DNA from: Lachnospiraceae bacterium
GTDB lineage: Bacteria; Bacillota; Clostridia; Lachnospirales; Lachnospiraceae
Direction of reading: 5' to 3'
Length of the DNA stretch: 12,055 bases
Assembly (NCBI GenBank): GCA_022798035.1
Contig: JAAWLS010000041.1
Location: 1-12,055 of the forward strand
Shown: positions 1 through 4,992 of the stretch, piece after piece
Position numbering within the stretch: the first letter of the stretch is position 1
Layout of the letters: every line of letters begins with the position of its first letter
Notes under the pieces: model-generated
Databases searched by the model: none
Seen by the model: the letters and a program-made list of their open reading frames with translations, nothing else
Told to the model about the DNA's origin: nothing
Program-made: the position numbers and the translations under genes

Positions 1-16
1 ACAGAAGAAAACAGAA

Positions 17-37
17 GAAAACCGCCATTTCTGGCGG
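17..37 (-). terminator. Rho-independent terminator of the leftmost minus-strand operon
   Basis: On the minus strand an inverted repeat (CCGCC/GGCGG with an extra C-G pair, centred near 29) is followed directly by TTTTCTTCTGTTTTC. It lies just past the stop of the 83-aa gene and would end leftward transcription. The U-tract falls in a short tandem repeat, ACAGAAGAAA twice at 1-20. Confidence 0.8.
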
Positions 38-48
38 CTCTTAAACTC

Positions 49-300
49 TTACAGCACATACATGATATACCATGTCTTGCCTTCGCGCTCCACAATTCCC
101 CAATCTGCAGCAGGTTTCTTCGCGTCAATCATGGCCTTGTATTCCGCTCTTTCGTCCTCATCAATACCCCATTCATCCATATAGCTGCCAAAATGCCTTT
201 CAAAATCCTCGCCCTCAAAAACGGTCGTTCCGTTCTTCAAGTGCTTTTCCGCCTCTGATTTCGTGCATCCGTCCATCATTAAAATCTCAATATCTGTCAT
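49..300 (-). CDS. Small acidic phage-type hypothetical protein (83 aa)
   Basis: The start ATG follows an AGGAGG ribosome binding site with normal spacing, and the stop is followed by a terminator, so this is the last gene of a leftward operon. The protein is acidic and mostly charged and aromatic (a WGIDEDERAEYKAMI stretch, then WGIVEREGKTWYIMYVL at the C-terminus). There is no signal peptide, membrane segment or catalytic motif. The C-terminal WYI.Y tail resembles short hypothetical proteins of clostridial prophages, but I cannot assign a function. Convincing as a gene from its RBS, position and composition. Confidence 0.75.
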   Translation of the reverse strand: MTDIEILMMDGCTKSEAEKHLKNGTTVFEGEDFERHFGSYMDEWGIDEDERAEYKAMIDAKKPAADWGIVEREGKTWYIMYVL

Positions 301-363
301 AGTCTTATCCTCCTAAATTTTATTTGATTTATAATATTTAATCTGCTATAATCTTTTTGAATC

Positions 364-387
364 GGGCGGCCTGTGTGTCTGCCGCCC
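364..387. other. GC-rich hairpin between two small genes
   Basis: A perfect 7-bp inverted repeat (GGGCGGC...GCCGCCC) with a 10-nt loop sits between the 51-aa and 83-aa genes. On the plus strand it is followed by TTTTC; on the minus strand, the direction of the flanking genes, there is no U-tract. It could be an RNA-stability or processing element of the minus-strand transcript, or a weak plus-strand terminator opposing antisense transcription. Confidence 0.4.
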
Positions 388-408
388 TTTTCAGTTCCCT
401 TGACCGTT

Positions 409-564
409 TTAATTGTCTTCGATTCCCTTCTGCGTCCGGTCAATCATCTTTGCAATCAGTTCTTCGGCTTTTTCAAAATTCTTTTCCTTGATTGCCTTTT
501 CCAGTTCCTTCTGGTTTTCTAGCTGTTCCCTCAAAAAACTTTTGAATACTGGCATGTTGTCCAT
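409..564 (-). CDS. Small coiled-coil-type hypothetical protein (51 aa)
   Basis: An ATG with a strong upstream GGAGAAAGGAG ribosome binding site opens a 51-codon frame ending in TAA. The protein begins MDNMPVFKSFLREQLE and is almost entirely a charged amphipathic helix rich in Glu and Lys (residues 8-45), which suggests a short coiled coil or a helix that binds a partner. There is no Cys cluster, membrane segment or HTH. It lies downstream of its own promoter (622-650) and upstream of the 83-aa gene, so the two are probably co-transcribed. I do not recognise the family. The opposite strand is also open here but has no RBS and poor composition. Confidence 0.7.
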   Translation of the reverse strand: MDNMPVFKSFLREQLENQKELEKAIKEKNFEKAEELIAKMIDRTQKGIEDN

Positions 565-621
565 CTGTTCTCCTTTCTCCCTTTCGGTTTATTGTCATTT
601 GGTTTCCCTCTTGACAATTAT

Positions 622-650
622 ATAATATCATACTTTTATCACTTTGTAAA
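622..650 (-). promoter_or_regulatory. Sigma-A promoter for the 51-aa/83-aa genes
   Basis: On the minus strand, TTTACA (645-650) and TATTAT (622-627) are separated by exactly 17 bp, with a TGA triplet just before the -10 giving an extended -10 (TGn). It lies about 60 bp upstream of the 51-aa start. Confidence 0.6.
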
Positions 651-670
651 GAGATATTTTCAAAATAATT

Positions 671-904
671 TCAAAAGTTATATTTCTTTTTTTCTTCCTC
701 ATTCTCCACATATTCTATAAGGTCTTTCGGTTGCATATCTAAAATCATGCAAATTCTGTTGATGCTCTCCAATGATATGTTGGTATCTTCGTGCTTTATT
801 TTTTTTAGCGTGTCTTGGCTTAACAGTTTGCTTGTCTTTGCTCTGTACGTGTTAAAGCCTTTTCGCTCCAATGCGTCCGCTATATTGATTTTATATTTCA
901 ACAT
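671..904 (-). CDS. XRE/Cro-CI-type DNA-binding protein (77 aa), likely repressor
   Basis: The protein is a single helix-turn-helix domain of the small XRE class: an N-terminal helix (about 7-16), a TYRAKTSKLLSQDTLKKIK helix-turn-helix stretch (19-37), and the characteristic NISLESINRICMILDMQPKDLIEYV segment (42-66), matching the 'islktl.kIc..L.cqp.Dlieyv' end of Cro/C1-type regulators. The ATG has an AGGAGG site six bases upstream. The gene is transcribed from a near-consensus promoter at 929-957 and faces a divergent promoter at 992-1020, the classic position of a phage immunity or early-switch repressor. It probably binds the repeats at 966-1016 and controls both directions. Family assignment is firm; the target site and lysogeny role are inferred. 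Confidence 0.85.
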   Translation of the reverse strand: MLKYKINIADALERKGFNTYRAKTSKLLSQDTLKKIKHEDTNISLESINRICMILDMQPKDLIEYVENEEEKKKYNF

Positions 905-928
905 TTCAAAGCCTCCTTTCTATTTCCT

Positions 929-957
929 ACTATACATTACAACACCGAAAAAGTCAA
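929..957 (-). promoter_or_regulatory. Sigma-A promoter of the XRE gene
   Basis: On the minus strand, TTGACT (952-957) and TATAGT (929-934) are separated by 17 bp. The start codon of the XRE gene follows about 25 bp beyond the -10. Confidence 0.8.
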
Positions 958-965
958 TAAAAAAC

Positions 966-1016
966 ATTTCTTAAAAAAGTTATAAAAAGGCTTGACTATT
1001 TCTTTTAAAAGTGATA
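966..1016. promoter_or_regulatory. Paired operator-like repeats between divergent promoters
   Basis: Two 19-bp copies, ATTTCTTAAAAAAGTTATA (966-984) and ATTTCTTTTAAAAGTGATA (998-1016), match at 16 of 19 positions and are offset by 32 bp, about three helical turns. The second contains the perfect palindrome CTTTTAAAAG and fills the spacer of the rightward promoter; the first lies between the two promoters. This is suited to repression by the adjacent XRE protein. Confidence 0.5.
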
Positions 1017-1020
1017 TAGT
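992..1020 (+). promoter_or_regulatory. Sigma-A promoter of the rightward early genes
   Basis: TTGACT (992-997) and TATAGT (1015-1020) have a 17-bp spacer. The first plus-strand RBS lies about 30 bp downstream. It shares both hexamers with the leftward XRE promoter, so the two are of similar predicted strength. Confidence 0.8.
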
Positions 1021-1061
1021 ATAACCATAGCAAACAGCAAACCAAACAGGAGGGAATGGAT

Positions 1062-1202
1062 GTGACAAGAACAGAAGAATTAGAAAAGATTTTAGAGAGT
1101 GTTTGTGGAACATACGAAAACGATTGCAGTAAATGTCCAAGACAAAAAGAATGTGAAGAATATTGCAAACTTGAAGGAATTTACGAAATCATCAACAAAT
1201 AG
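1062..1202 (+). CDS. Tiny Cys-rich protein (46 aa)
   Basis: First gene of the rightward transcript. An in-frame ATG at 1056 is only two bases from the AGGAGG site (1048-1053), too close for initiation. The GTG at 1062, eight bases away, is preferred. The 46-aa product has five cysteines in the pattern C-x6-C-x2-C-x5-C-x3-C (VCGTYENDCSKCPRQKEC, then EYC) in its central part, which suggests a small metal-binding fold. The N-terminus is a short charged helix. Tiny Cys-rich proteins are common in early regions of Firmicutes phages and often act on host proteins, but no specific role can be read here. A 6-bp hairpin (AGCCGT/ACGGCT, 1201-1216) overlaps the stop. Confidence 0.65.
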   Translation: MTRTEELEKILESVCGTYENDCSKCPRQKECEEYCKLEGIYEIINK

Positions 1203-1256
1203 CCGTCCCAACGGCTCTGATGATGGCAGGCTAAAAATTTGAAAGGTGGTAGAAAT

Positions 1257-1649
1257 ATGGAGAAAATATTAGTGCTCGAAAAAAGGGGATGCAATTACGC
1301 AGATTTAAAAGATGTTGAAAAAATGAAAATTAGTGATGTTGGAAATTATCGTGTCGGCATTTACGATTACAGCATACGCGGGAAAGATGGCAGAAATTAC
1401 ATTTTAGAATTTGGCGGATATGAAAAGAAAAAAGTCGTCGAAACAAAAACAGGAAAGAAGAAAATTGTTACAGATTATATAAATGCGTTGCATATCGACA
1501 CGCAGTATGAGGACGAAAAGGGTTGCTGGAGAAATCTTGAGCTTGAAAAAAGATTGCAAGAAATGAGATTTACTTATAATTTAGAAGATATTTTAAAATG
1601 TGTAAACGAAATTAGTAAAGATACATATACAAGCGTAATTTTTGTGTAA
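1257..1649 (+). CDS. Phage-type hypothetical protein (130 aa)
   Basis: An AAAGGTGG site (1242-1249) precedes the ATG at 1257. A longer TTG-initiated frame from 1239 would run through that RBS, so it is rejected. The protein starts MEKILVLEKRGCNYADLKD, has a central segment VGNYRVGIYDYSIRGKDGRNYILEFGGY (about 28-55) that reads as alternating beta strands, a Lys-rich turn, and a C-terminal helix ending in NEISKDTYTSVIFV. There are no catalytic motifs, Cys pairs or membrane segments. The composition is consistent with a real cytoplasmic early phage protein. Related-looking proteins with the NYRVG/GKDG core occur in clostridial phages from memory, but function is unknown. Confidence 0.75.
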   Translation: MEKILVLEKRGCNYADLKDVEKMKISDVGNYRVGIYDYSIRGKDGRNYILEFGGYEKKKVVETKTGKKKIVTDYINALHIDTQYEDEKGCWRNLELEKRLQEMRFTYNLEDILKCVNEISKDTYTSVIFV

Positions 1650-1654
1650 AATCA

Positions 1655-1692
1655 GCCTGAACGATGTACGGCGGTTCGATTCCGCCGCAGGC
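1655..1692 (+). other. tRNA T-arm/acceptor-like stem-loop in a leader
   Basis: Between two small genes lies GGCGG-TTCGATT-CCGCC (1670-1686), a perfect T-arm: 5-bp stem with the canonical TTCRANY-type 7-base loop, extended by one C-G pair (1669/1687). Directly outside it GCCTG (1655-1659) can pair with CAGGC (1688-1692), giving a stacked acceptor-like stem with only nine unpaired bases (1660-1668) where the D and anticodon arms would be. It is not a full tRNA: there is no anticodon arm, no D arm and no CCA end. It could be a tRNA remnant, a tRNA minihelix mimic or a coincidental leader structure. Confidence 0.5.
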
Positions 1693-1735
1693 ACTACCCA
1701 AAATGGATAAAAAGAAAGGTTAAAAGGTGGAGAAT

Positions 1736-1906
1736 ATGAAAAAATATCAAGTTGAAAAGGTAAAAAACGGAAAATCTGCATATATAGCAGACATAATAGA
1801 GGCAGAAAGCGAGATTGAAGCAATAAAAAAGTATATCGGAAAAATAATATCATATTGGGGAAATTGTGTTTACACCAAAAAAGATTTTGTGGCAAAAGAA
1901 CTTTAG
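1736..1906 (+). CDS. Small basic/acidic hypothetical protein (56 aa)
   Basis: ATG at 1736 follows AAAAGGTGGAG with normal spacing; the frame ends with TAG. The product begins MKKYQVEKVKNGKSAYIADI, continues with an Ala/Glu-rich helix (IIEAESEIEAIKKYIGKII, about 20-38), and ends in a short aromatic segment (SYWGNCVYTKKDFVAKEL). It fits a beta-hairpin plus helix fold with no catalytic signature. It is one of a run of very small genes on the rightward transcript, each with its own RBS and a 40-90 nt leader. I do not recognise a family. Confidence 0.65.
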   Translation: MKKYQVEKVKNGKSAYIADIIEAESEIEAIKKYIGKIISYWGNCVYTKKDFVAKEL

Positions 1907-1945
1907 GCAGACCAGCGGTGCAGGGAGTGCAAGACTACCGACTGC
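1907..1945 (+). other. Structured intergenic leader
   Basis: GCAG (1907-1910) can pair with CTGC (1942-1945), enclosing GGT...ACC and a TGCA...TGCA inner pairing. This is a second multi-stem candidate between small early genes, with no U-tract, so it is not a terminator. It may be a processing or stability element for the polycistronic RNA. Confidence 0.3.
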
Positions 1946-1978
1946 TATTTATCAATAAAATTTAAGGAGGATTTTAAA

Positions 1979-2350
1979 ATGAAAATCGAAATTCCGCAAA
2001 TCACGCTAAATGCTTTTAAAATTTTTGGAGATGAAAAATTAGAAGCAGAACTTGACTTGCAGGAGAACGCCGTCAAAGTTGCGTGGAGCGAAATATACAA
2101 CTCCATAGCATCCGGCGGCAGTAATATTGCATATTGGGATGAGAGTCCTGTTGAGCGACCAGGATTCAAAAGCTTTATGCGGTACGCTCTGCACAGATCG
2201 GCAAAACAGGATGGATTTCTACAGTTGTCGGTGATGGAGATCCGCAACGGCGAAATCATCCCCACTTCTGATAGCCAGCACGACAATGCGGAGGATTTTA
2301 TCAGACGACGGGCATGGGGGCGCGGCGCAGAGACGGTAACGGTTATGTAA
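1979..2350 (+). CDS. Phage-type hypothetical protein (123 aa)
   Basis: An AAGGAGG site (1964-1970) lies eight bases before the ATG. The product begins MKIEIPQITLNAFKIFGDEK and has a Glu/Leu-rich helix, a central region containing IASGGSNIAYWDESPVERPG (about 43-62), and an Arg-rich C-terminus (RRRAWGRG). The second half of the gene is richer in G+C than the adjacent early genes, which may reflect separate acquisition. There is no recognised domain, membrane segment or catalytic motif. The reverse strand is open for 113 codons but lacks an RBS and is a shadow. Confidence 0.7.
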   Translation: MKIEIPQITLNAFKIFGDEKLEAELDLQENAVKVAWSEIYNSIASGGSNIAYWDESPVERPGFKSFMRYALHRSAKQDGFLQLSVMEIRNGEIIPTSDSQHDNAEDFIRRRAWGRGAETVTVM

Positions 2351-2391
2351 AATCCCCAGTCCCCAGGGATAGAGGGGAGAAAGAAAAGGAT

Positions 2392-2571
2392 ATGTTTAAA
2401 GTTAATGATATTGTCATTATAGATAATGGCGACGGAGATATTATTTCTGCATTATTCAAAGGATATATAAATGAAAAACTATGCTATATCAAACCTAAAG
2501 AGCGTTTCAGACGTGGAGGTTATGGGCAGACAATAACCTGCCTTGTTAGTAAGGTTAAAAGCAGTTCATAG
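2392..2571 (+). CDS. Small beta-rich hypothetical protein (59 aa)
   Basis: The ATG at 2392 is preceded by GAGGGGAG (2372-2379) and AAAAGGA immediately upstream; a longer in-frame extension from 2314 overlaps the previous gene and has no RBS, so the shorter form is used. The product begins MFKVNDIVIIDNGDGDIISA and looks like a small SH3-type beta barrel: VNDIVIID strand, an acidic turn, LFKGYIN and KLCYIKPKERF strands, then a basic RRGGYG loop and an ITCLVSKVK strand. Such KOW/SH3-like mini-proteins often bind RNA or protein, but this is only a fold impression. Confidence 0.6.
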   Translation: MFKVNDIVIIDNGDGDIISALFKGYINEKLCYIKPKERFRRGGYGQTITCLVSKVKSSS

Positions 2572-2642
2572 AGAACCTCGCCCTTTCCGCCTTGACACGC
2601 ACCAGCAACGGAATTATAATTTTTGAAATGGAGGGATTTTGA

Positions 2643-2834
2643 ATGATAAATATAAAAAAGATTGATAAAGAATCTGTATGCACATGCACATCATGTCAAA
2701 AGTCAAATGAAGAATCGCAACTTTATGAAATCAAAATTGGAAAGGTCGAACGGCAAACAATGACAATAAGACTTTGCTATGAATGTTTTTGCGATTTTGT
2801 AGGGAAATGCGTTTTTATGGGTATAAAAGATTAA
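2643..2834 (+). CDS. Small zinc-ribbon-like protein (63 aa)
   Basis: ATG at 2643 follows TGGAGGG with suitable spacing. The protein has two cysteine knuckles: CTCTSC (C13, C15, C18) near the N-terminus and CYECFC (C45, C48, C50) after a beta-rich spacer, with another Cys at 56. A C-x2-C pair at each end is the arrangement of a zinc ribbon or treble-clef finger. It is the last gene of the rightward run; its stop codon overlaps the terminator hairpin. Zinc binding is a strong guess; the partner (DNA, RNA or protein) is unknown. Confidence 0.75.
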   Translation: MINIKKIDKESVCTCTSCQKSNEESQLYEIKIGKVERQTMTIRLCYECFCDFVGKCVFMGIKD

Positions 2835-2859
2835 GCCTGCAACCGCAGGCTATTTTCTT
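2834..2859 (+). terminator. Terminator of the rightward early operon
   Basis: AGCCTGC (2834-2840) and GCAGGCT (2845-2851) form a 7-bp stem with an AACC loop, followed by ATTTTCTTG. It begins within the stop codon of the zinc-ribbon gene. Confidence 0.85.
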
Positions 2860-2973
2860 GTGCATATTTCAAACGCTGTATTTTGCGATTTAAGGCGTTT
2901 TATTCCATCGACCTATAAATTATCGTAAAATCAATTTCAAGCCGAATTTAAGCCGTTCAGCGTTGCCACAGGG

Positions 2974-3006
2974 CATAATAAAAGCGGTAGTCTATTCCAC
3001 CGCTTT
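2974..3006 (-). terminator. Terminator overlapping the stop of the membrane-protein gene
   Basis: AAAGCGGT (2981-2988) pairs with ACCGCTTT (2999-3006). On the minus strand the stem runs into TTTTATTATG. The stop codon of the 92-aa gene lies in the loop. Confidence 0.75.
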
Positions 3007-3270
3007 ATCATTTGTCTTTTTCTCAACAACCATATCCACGATTTTATCAAAACTCCGTTTCCTTAACTCATTCATTTTTTCATTATGCCTATCGCTCATT
3101 TTAACCCCGTCTTTCATTCCGATATGGTAACTATAAACGCAATTCAGAACTATCAATCCGATAGTTGTTATTGCTTTTATTGCAAAAGAAATATCGTGCT
3201 GGTAAAATTCAAGAATTGTAGCGGTTGAAATGCCAACCAAGAAAAATTGAATTATTTTACGTTTATTCAT
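2992..3270 (-). CDS. Small protein with two predicted membrane helices (92 aa)
   Basis: The ATG at 3270 is preceded by GAAGGGA; longer in-frame starts run into the upstream gene and are not favoured. The start overlaps the stop of the 108-aa gene by eight bases, so the two are translationally coupled. Residues about 6-23 and 30-48 are hydrophobic and would cross the membrane, with a basic N-terminus (MNKRK) and a long charged C-terminal tail (from about 55) likely on the cytoplasmic side. Two short helices and a charged tail resemble some holins, but it lies among early-type genes and no lysin is nearby, so this is not called a holin. Function unknown. Confidence 0.7.
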   Translation of the reverse strand: MNKRKIIQFFLVGISTATILEFYQHDISFAIKAITTIGLIVLNCVYSYHIGMKDGVKMSDRHNEKMNELRKRSFDKIVDMVVEKKTNDKAVE

Positions 3271-3589
3271 TTTCGTTCCCTTCATAATGCGTTGCACACA
3301 TACCGATACATTGCGGACAACCATATTTTCCCATATAATCCTCATTCCCGTACCGCTTTACGCATACATACATGGTATCATGCCAGCCTGTGCGATTATC
3401 TTCATGCGGATTTTCTCTGTCTATCACAACATCGCCAACTTCAAACGGTGCATCACGATAACCCAAATCAAGGAAATAAGCCTTGTGATGCTCATAAATA
3501 TGCTGTTTCATTTCTTCTTCTGTCCGAAACTCTCTCGCTTCTGACATAGCCTCTGATAATCCACCTCTGTGCGGTCTGTATATAATCAT
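3263..3589 (-). CDS. Phage-type hypothetical protein with C-terminal Cys motif (108 aa)
   Basis: ATG at 3589 has a CGGAGGC site and a good promoter at 3616-3644. The N-terminus MIIYRPHRGGLSEAMSEARE and the C-terminal region with NRTGWHDTMYVCVKR and CPQCIGMC (C91, C94, C98) match, from memory, an unnamed protein conserved in many Clostridia phages: a short 'YRPH.G.L..AM.EA.EF' head, a variable centre, and a GW..T.YV...PQCIGMC tail. The CPQC/C cluster could bind zinc. Family role is unknown; conservation across phages suggests a regulatory or host-interaction function. Confidence 0.8.
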   Translation of the reverse strand: MIIYRPHRGGLSEAMSEAREFRTEEEMKQHIYEHHKAYFLDLGYRDAPFEVGDVVIDRENPHEDNRTGWHDTMYVCVKRYGNEDYMGKYGCPQCIGMCATHYEGNENE

Positions 3590-3615
3590 AAAATCGCCTC
3601 CGAATATTTTTGTTT

Positions 3616-3644
3616 ATCATACCACAAATATCCCTATAAAACAA
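3616..3644 (-). promoter_or_regulatory. Sigma-A promoter of the 108-aa/92-aa operon
   Basis: On the minus strand, TTGTTT (3639-3644) and TATGAT (3616-3621) are separated by 17 bp, about 27 bp before the start codon. Confidence 0.65.
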
Positions 3645-3716
3645 TAAAAAGCCTGCGAAATCCGCAAGCCTTTAATTAGAATAGCGAAATCTAAATCGCT
3701 CACTAAAACCCTTAAC
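3645..3716 (-). ncRNA. Candidate small RNA (about 70 nt)
   Basis: A strong promoter (3723-3750) fires leftward inside the 3' end of the 57-aa gene, and an intrinsic terminator follows only about 70 nt later: stem AAAGGCTTGCG/CGCAGGCTTTT (3646-3673, with two G-U pairs that work only in the minus-strand RNA) and a U-tract. Between them lies a second hairpin (AGCGA/TCGCT, near 3683-3700) and no open frame with an RBS. The arrangement promoter, hairpin, terminator is that of an independent small RNA or a 3'-UTR-derived one. Alternatively it is just the terminator of the upstream operon plus a spurious promoter. Confidence 0.5.
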
Positions 3717-3720
3717 AAGT

Positions 3721-3894
3721 TTAGTATACCATAGATTTTCTGTTTTGCAATATATTTCTATCATTCTCACACACCATAACCAACGCAACCGCTGAATATC
3801 GGCACTTAGACAATTCCTCTATCAAACGCTTTCTATCCATGCTTGGATTAGTCTTTTGTATATATTTTAATAACTCCGATAATTTATCTGTCAT
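3721..3894 (-). CDS. Small helical hypothetical protein (57 aa)
   Basis: ATG at 3894 has an AAGGAGGAT site five bases upstream. The product starts MTDKLSELLKYIQKTNPSMD and is predicted mostly helical, with RKRLIEELSK and YSAVALVMVCE segments. It lies 18 bp after the nuclease-like gene with no terminator between, so it is probably co-transcribed with it. It might be an accessory to that gene or an older resident whose promoter was displaced by insertion of the module. No family recognised. Its last codons contain the small-RNA promoter. Confidence 0.65.
   Translation of the reverse strand: MTDKLSELLKYIQKTNPSMDRKRLIEELSKCRYSAVALVMVCENDRNILQNRKSMVY
3723..3750 (-). promoter_or_regulatory. Extended -10 promoter for the candidate small RNA
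   Basis: On the minus strand, TTGCAA (3745-3750) and TATACT (3723-3728) are 16 bp apart, with TGG before the -10 (extended -10). Start of transcription would be near 3716. Confidence 0.6.
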
Positions 3895-3912
3895 GCTATC
3901 CTCCTTAAAATC

Positions 3913-4707
3913 TTATTCATCTTCTATATATTCCCATATATATCCCATTGAAGTTTTTGTGTGTCCAGCCAAGCAACCTCTTATGCTCGGCTCTTTGTAT
4001 CCAGTCTTTTCACATACTTCTTTGCAAGAGTTCCATATTTTAATTAAGTTCATATTTTTGTCATACTGTGCTACCTTTTTAGACTTTCTAAGGCTCTCCT
4101 TGCTAAATATTTCATCAACTGACTTTCCTTGTATTTTTCTTGTTTCTGCTAAAACTGGACTTATCCCTTCTTTCCTTGCGTGATTGGAAAGAGTGTCTAC
4201 AGTTCCTTTGTATTCTATATAGACATTATCTGTCTTGTTGTTTGCTTGCACTGACATAGAAACCCATCTACAATTTTCGGGGCAGTAATCGCCGTTTGGG
4301 TCAATTCTATCAAGCGTACATTCTCCACGCTCCGCATTTTCATCATAACCATTCGCATAAGACCATTTCATGAACGGAATAAATTCTTGCCACTCTGGAC
4401 ATACTTTAATTCCCCTGCCACCGTAATTAGGATAAGAAATATTGTTTTTAACATAGCACCGTTCCTTCATTGAACGCCATACCCCATATATTCTCGTTCC
4501 AAACATTCCATGTTTTCTGCATATACAACCGCAAGACTTTGTTCCGTTTTTCTTGGTTAGGTTTATGCCGGGAATATCTATTATATTTCCACAGTCACAT
4601 TCACAAGTCCAAACAACTCTCCTACCCTTTCTGTAATTTGCCATTTCCTTTGCTTTCAATCTTCCAAATCTTCTTCCAGTCAAATCAACAATAGGTTTAT
4701 TTCCCAT
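3913..4707 (-). CDS. AP2/HNH-type homing-endonuclease-like protein (264 aa)
   Basis: Start is ATG at 4707 just after GAGGTGG; a TTG 12 bases earlier would run through that RBS. Residues 7-62 are a zinc-ribbon-like module: the DLTGRRFGRLKA signature, then W.CECDCG (C35, C37, C39) and SCGC (C59, C61). Residues 71-160 hold the AP2/HNH-like core: IYGVWRSMKERCY, YGGRGIKVCPEW, then TLDRIDPNGDYCPENCRW (D133, R134, N145) and QANN. Residues 166-203 are a short DNA-binding HTH-like segment. Residues 211-262 match the NUMOD1/IENR1-type repeat of homing endonucleases (VAQYDKNMNLIKIWNS...GYIWEY). This family is typically free-standing in phages and cleaves DNA near its own insertion site. Paired divergently with an RHH gene. 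Nuclease activity is inferred; the classical HNH histidine is replaced by Asp-Arg. Confidence 0.85.
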   Translation of the reverse strand: MGNKPIVDLTGRRFGRLKAKEMANYRKGRRVVWTCECDCGNIIDIPGINLTKKNGTKSCGCICRKHGMFGTRIYGVWRSMKERCYVKNNISYPNYGGRGIKVCPEWQEFIPFMKWSYANGYDENAERGECTLDRIDPNGDYCPENCRWVSMSVQANNKTDNVYIEYKGTVDTLSNHARKEGISPVLAETRKIQGKSVDEIFSKESLRKSKKVAQYDKNMNLIKIWNSCKEVCEKTGYKEPSIRGCLAGHTKTSMGYIWEYIEDE

Positions 4708-4731
4708 AATCCACCTCAAACTTTTTCTTTT

Positions 4732-4760
4732 ATTATAACATACTTTATAAAGTATTGCAA
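4732..4760 (-). promoter_or_regulatory. Promoter of nuclease-like gene 1, sharing its -35
   Basis: On the minus strand, TTGCAA (4755-4760) and TATAAT (4732-4737) are 17 bp apart. Because TTGCAA is its own reverse complement, the same six bases are the -35 of the divergent RHH promoter. Confidence 0.75.
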
Positions 4761-4777
4761 CATACTTGCGAAAGTAT
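4740..4777. promoter_or_regulatory. Twin palindromic operators in divergent promoters
   Basis: ATACTTTATAAAGTAT (4740-4755) is a perfect 16-bp palindrome and ATACTTGCGAAAGTAT (4762-4777) an inverted repeat with the same ATACTT half-site. Centres are 22 bp apart, about two helical turns, so both face the same side of the DNA. Each fills the -35/-10 spacer of one promoter. This is the arrangement expected for cooperative RHH dimers repressing both directions. Confidence 0.7.
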
Positions 4778-4783
4778 TATAAT
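4755..4783 (+). promoter_or_regulatory. Promoter of RHH gene 1
   Basis: TTGCAA (4755-4760) and a perfect TATAAT (4778-4783) with a 17-bp spacer. The GGAGG site follows at 4796-4800. Confidence 0.8.
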
Positions 4784-4806
4784 AAATATAAAATTGGAGG
4801 TGCGAC

Positions 4807-4992
4807 ATGGCAAAAACTAAAACATCATCAGAGGTTAAAAACCGTTGGAACGAAAAAAACTATGACCGTATAACGGTAATGGCTCCAAAAGGCAAAAAAG
4901 ACGAATGGTCTAAAATTGCCAAAGAAAAAGGGTTTAAGGGTTTAAGCGGATATATAATTGATTGTGTTGAAAAATCAAGCAATCTTTCTTAA
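4807..4992 (+). CDS. Ribbon-helix-helix DNA-binding protein (61 aa)
   Basis: ATG at 4807 follows TTGGAGG. The protein has a flexible basic N-terminus (MAKTKTSSEVKNRWNEKN), one beta strand (YDRITVMAP, 19-27), helix A (KKDEWSKIAKEKGF, 30-43) and helix B (LSGYIIDCVEKS, 46-57): the Arc/MetJ-type RHH fold, and it resembles the 'AYDRI....PKG.K..I...A...G.S.NGYI..AV' regulators of Clostridia. RHH proteins act as dimers that insert a two-stranded sheet in the major groove and often repress their own promoters. The twin operators just upstream support this. Its 3' end overlaps the convergent metallopeptidase gene by 18 bp. Confidence 0.85.
   Translation: MAKTKTSSEVKNRWNEKNYDRITVMAPKGKKDEWSKIAKEKGFKGLSGYIIDCVEKSSNLS

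Noticed and set aside
1655..1692. A full tRNA gene
   Set aside because: Only T-arm and acceptor-like stems are present; no D arm, anticodon arm or CCA.
1945..2286. Minus-strand open frame of 113 codons
   Set aside because: No RBS, and it opposes the 123-aa plus-strand gene, which has an AAGGAGG site and fits the operon.
2992..3270. A holin
   Set aside because: Two short hydrophobic helices and a charged tail fit loosely, but no lysin or other lysis gene is near and the gene sits in an early-type operon.
3913..4992. A classical toxin-antitoxin pair (RHH antitoxin with HNH toxin)
   Set aside because: The genes are divergent rather than co-transcribed, and the larger protein has DNA-recognition modules of homing nucleases rather than of a known toxin family.
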